64,000 bases of DNA, taken from Mitsuaria sp. GD03876 (GTDB lineage Bacteria > Pseudomonadota > Gammaproteobacteria > Burkholderiales > Burkholderiaceae_C). The notes under the pieces were generated by a model, which saw nothing but the letters and a program-made list of their open reading frames with translations, made no database searches and was not told where the DNA came from. Every line of letters starts with the position of its first letter. Positions within the stretch are counted from its first letter, which is position 1. Position numbers and translations under genes: made by a program. The DNA is taken from NCBI RefSeq assembly GCF_029840635.1, contig NZ_JAOCCU010000035.1, positions 1-64,000 of the forward strand, read 5' to 3'. This document shows positions 63,504 through 64,000 of the stretch, one piece after another.

Positions 63504-64000
63504 AGACCGACGAGCTGATCGGACTGCTCGCGCGGGAGGCCGGCCCGGTGCCGGCGCATGCCGGCGAGCGTCGCTTCGCGATCGCGCTGGCGCTGGGCAT
63601 CGCGCTGGCGCTGGCCTGGGTGCAGGCGGCCTACGGCATCCGCGCCGACCTGGCGCAGGTGATGGCGACGGCCGCGTTCTGGCAGAAGGTGGCGATGCCG
63701 CTGGCGGTGGCGGCGACGGGGCTGGTCGTGGTGTTCCGGCTGGGGCATCCGGGGGCGCGGATGAACGGCTGGTGGCTGGGCGTCTGGTTGCCGGTGTCGC
63801 TGCTGTGGATCTGGGCGGCGGTGGTGCTATGGATGGCGGAGCCCGCCGCGCGGCTACCGCTGGTGCTGGGCACGACCTGGCGCACCTGCGTGTTCAACGT
63901 GACGGCGACGGCGCTGCCGATCGGCGTCGGGCTGCTGTGGGCGCTGCGCGGGCTGGCGCCGACGCGGCCGGTCCTCACCGGCGCCGCGGCCGGCTGGCTG
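63500..64000 (+). CDS. DUF1109 (NrsF-like) membrane anti-sigma factor, partial
   Basis: An open frame of 167 codons that runs off the window. About five hydrophobic helices are seen. The family signature [34 protein letters not shown] includes the first of the two conserved cysteines thought to sense metal; the second lies beyond the edge. DUF1109 proteins hold their sigma factor at the membrane. ATG 63500 overlaps the sigma stop. Confidence 0.88.
   Translation, partial: MKTDELIGLLAREAGPVPAHAGERRFAIALALGIALALAWVQAAYGIRADLAQVMATAAFWQKVAMPLAVAATGLVVVFRLGHPGARMNGWWLGVWLPVSLLWIWAAVVLWMAEPAARLPLVLGTTWRTCVFNVTATALPIGVGLLWALRGLAPTRPVLTGAAAGWL

Overview
The window is about 68-70% GC and densely coded on both strands. 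Gene content and order (MsrPQ, ResB/CcsB-type cytochrome c biogenesis next to cytochrome c4 and EngB, a DUF1631 protein, a Bug-type solute receptor with malonyl-CoA synthetase, a four-cassette UvrA) suggest a betaproteobacterium of the Burkholderiales, probably the Roseateles/Mitsuaria/Rubrivivax/Leptothrix group. The genus is inference only. I saw no rRNA, tRNA, CRISPR array, prophage or complete insertion sequence. The window opens in the last codons of one gene and closes inside another.

Layout. 1-5.3 kb: methyltransferase, DedA-rhodanese fusion, DEDDh exonuclease, diguanylate cyclase and a small CWC protein. 5.3-9.8 kb: a malonate-type pair (Bug receptor and malonyl-CoA synthetase) divergent from a sigma-54 activator. 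10-14 kb: a chemoreceptor and a large unknown lipoprotein. 14.1-21.4 kb: a transport operon behind an excellent sigma-54 promoter with palindromic upstream sites. It encodes a substrate-binding protein, a secreted polyhydroxyalkanoate-depolymerase-like esterase, two ATPases, two permeases and an alpha/beta hydrolase. 21.4-22.7 kb: two tiny unknown genes and an orphan receiver. 23-28.6 kb: a giant tandem UvrA. 28.6-38 kb: peptidases, small envelope and housekeeping genes, and a transposase-derived RAYT with a damaged HUH motif beside a hairpin cluster. 38.2-45.7 kb: GlmU, TtcA, an FAD oxidoreductase-FolB fusion, an APH(3')-like kinase, a Nudix protein and a GNAT. 45.8-53.2 kb: redox and cytochrome c biogenesis (MsrPQ, CcsB, ResB, cytochrome c4) and EngB. 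53.2-57.7 kb: a patatin-like type Vd autotransporter and a DUF1631 protein. 57.7-60.4 kb: groESL with CIRCE.

The right end (60.4-64 kb) is the most striking part. A bufferin/gig-type operon (DUF2282 precursor, DUF692/MNIO enzyme, DUF2063 partner, DoxX) diverges from an ECF sigma factor and a DUF1109 (NrsF-like) anti-sigma gene. The same promoter pattern, GTAACC-16 bp-CGAA, occurs once on each strand of the 157-bp gap. That predicts one metal- or stress-responsive regulon in which the sigma factor drives itself and the modified-peptide operon. The plus-strand copy overlaps the annotated sigma start codon, hinting at a leaderless transcript.

The second system of note is the sigma-54 transport operon. 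Its gene set suggests extracellular polyester (PHA) hydrolysis, import of the oligomers or hydroxyacids and intracellular hydrolysis, but the substrate is inferred from context only.
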